This document shows positions 63,948-64,000 of a stretch of 64,000 bases of DNA, piece after piece; the first letter of the stretch is position 1, and each line of letters begins with the position of its first letter. A program made the translations under genes and the position numbers. The notes under the pieces were generated by a model. The model ran no database searches. It was not told the DNA's origin and saw only the letters and a list, made by a program, of their open reading frames with translations. The DNA is from Rivularia sp963920925 (lineage in GTDB: Bacteria > Cyanobacteriota > Cyanobacteriia > Cyanobacteriales > Nostocaceae): NCBI RefSeq assembly GCF_963920925.1, contig NZ_CAWUDI010000008.1, forward strand, positions 124,001 through 188,000, given 5' to 3'.

Positions 63948-64000
63948 ATGCGAATATTTATTAGTACTGGCGAAGTGTCAGGAGATTTACAAGGTTCATT
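63948..64000 (+). CDS. lpxB: lipid-A-disaccharide synthase, 5' end only
   Basis: 18 codons before the window ends: MRIFISTGEVSGDLQGS, the conserved start of LpxB. About 140 bp after lpxA, with a stretch of tandem repeats (ACTCCTA units) between. Confidence 0.85.
   Translation, partial: MRIFISTGEVSGDLQGS

Overview
The window reads as chromosome of a filamentous, probably heterocyst-forming cyanobacterium (Nostocales type: Calothrix, Rivularia, Scytonema or a relative). The evidence is a PSI gene (psaD), an NDH-1 gene (ndhD), the sulfolipid pair sqdB-sqdX, ycf35 and ycf46, a GAF-GAF-PAS adenylate cyclase, a bamA/lpxC/fabZ/lpxA/lpxB outer-membrane block, AT-rich DNA with scattered GCGATCGC (HIP1) sites, and many short tandem repeats and small inverted-repeat elements between genes. 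No rRNA, tRNA or CRISPR array was recognised.

Bases 1-20,004 form a rearranged defence-type island. It starts with a STAND NTPase that enters from the left edge and stops before any sensor repeats. Next comes a minus-strand trio (XRE repressor, ImmA-type protease, Uma2 nuclease-like protein), divergent from a plus-strand operon: a 74-aa protein, a Cas4-like PD-(D/E)XK nuclease with an Fe-S cysteine set, and a long prokaryotic Argonaute with an intact DEDD-type catalytic set. A 19-bp near-palindrome lies between the two operons. After pAgo comes a 148-aa stand-alone copy of the C-terminus of a large helicase, then a MITE. A second, mirror-image wreck lies at 12.8 kb: the last 27 codons of a second pAgo, a Uma2 start fragment, then two intact large genes (1007 aa, unrecognised; 1214 aa, P-loop/SF2 helicase-like). 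Between the two copies sit three mycosporine-like amino acid genes (mysD, mysC and a second mysC) without mysA or mysB, plus remnants of TnpB-type transposons.

Bases 20-39 kb are mostly cyanobacterial core genes: psaD, a DICT-GAF histidine kinase, a GT4 glycosyltransferase, an amylo-alpha-1,6-glucosidase, the DUF2973/DUF2605 pair (DUF2605 frameshifted), thrS without a TGS domain, an intact ParE-type TA pair, a TonB-dependent receptor, a second TA locus with a dead toxin, ndhD, a coiled-coil protein and thrB.

Bases 39.4-47.8 kb look like a patchwork of transferred DNA. A clearly GC-rich TetR-CPBP-CPBP run sits behind a tandem palindromic operator. It is followed by a third CPBP protease of more native composition, a MITE, a small gene with a degenerate second copy 3.8 kb away, a membrane protein, a lipoprotein, a GC-rich exported prolyl oligopeptidase, a SnoaL-like protein and a short-chain dehydrogenase remnant.

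Bases 48-64 kb return to core genes: ycf35, ycf46, an RHH-type small protein, sqdB, sqdX, a cyaB1-type cyclase, purC, bamA, lpxC, fabZ, lpxA and the first 18 codons of lpxB. The last five make outer-membrane protein and lipid A and are co-oriented.
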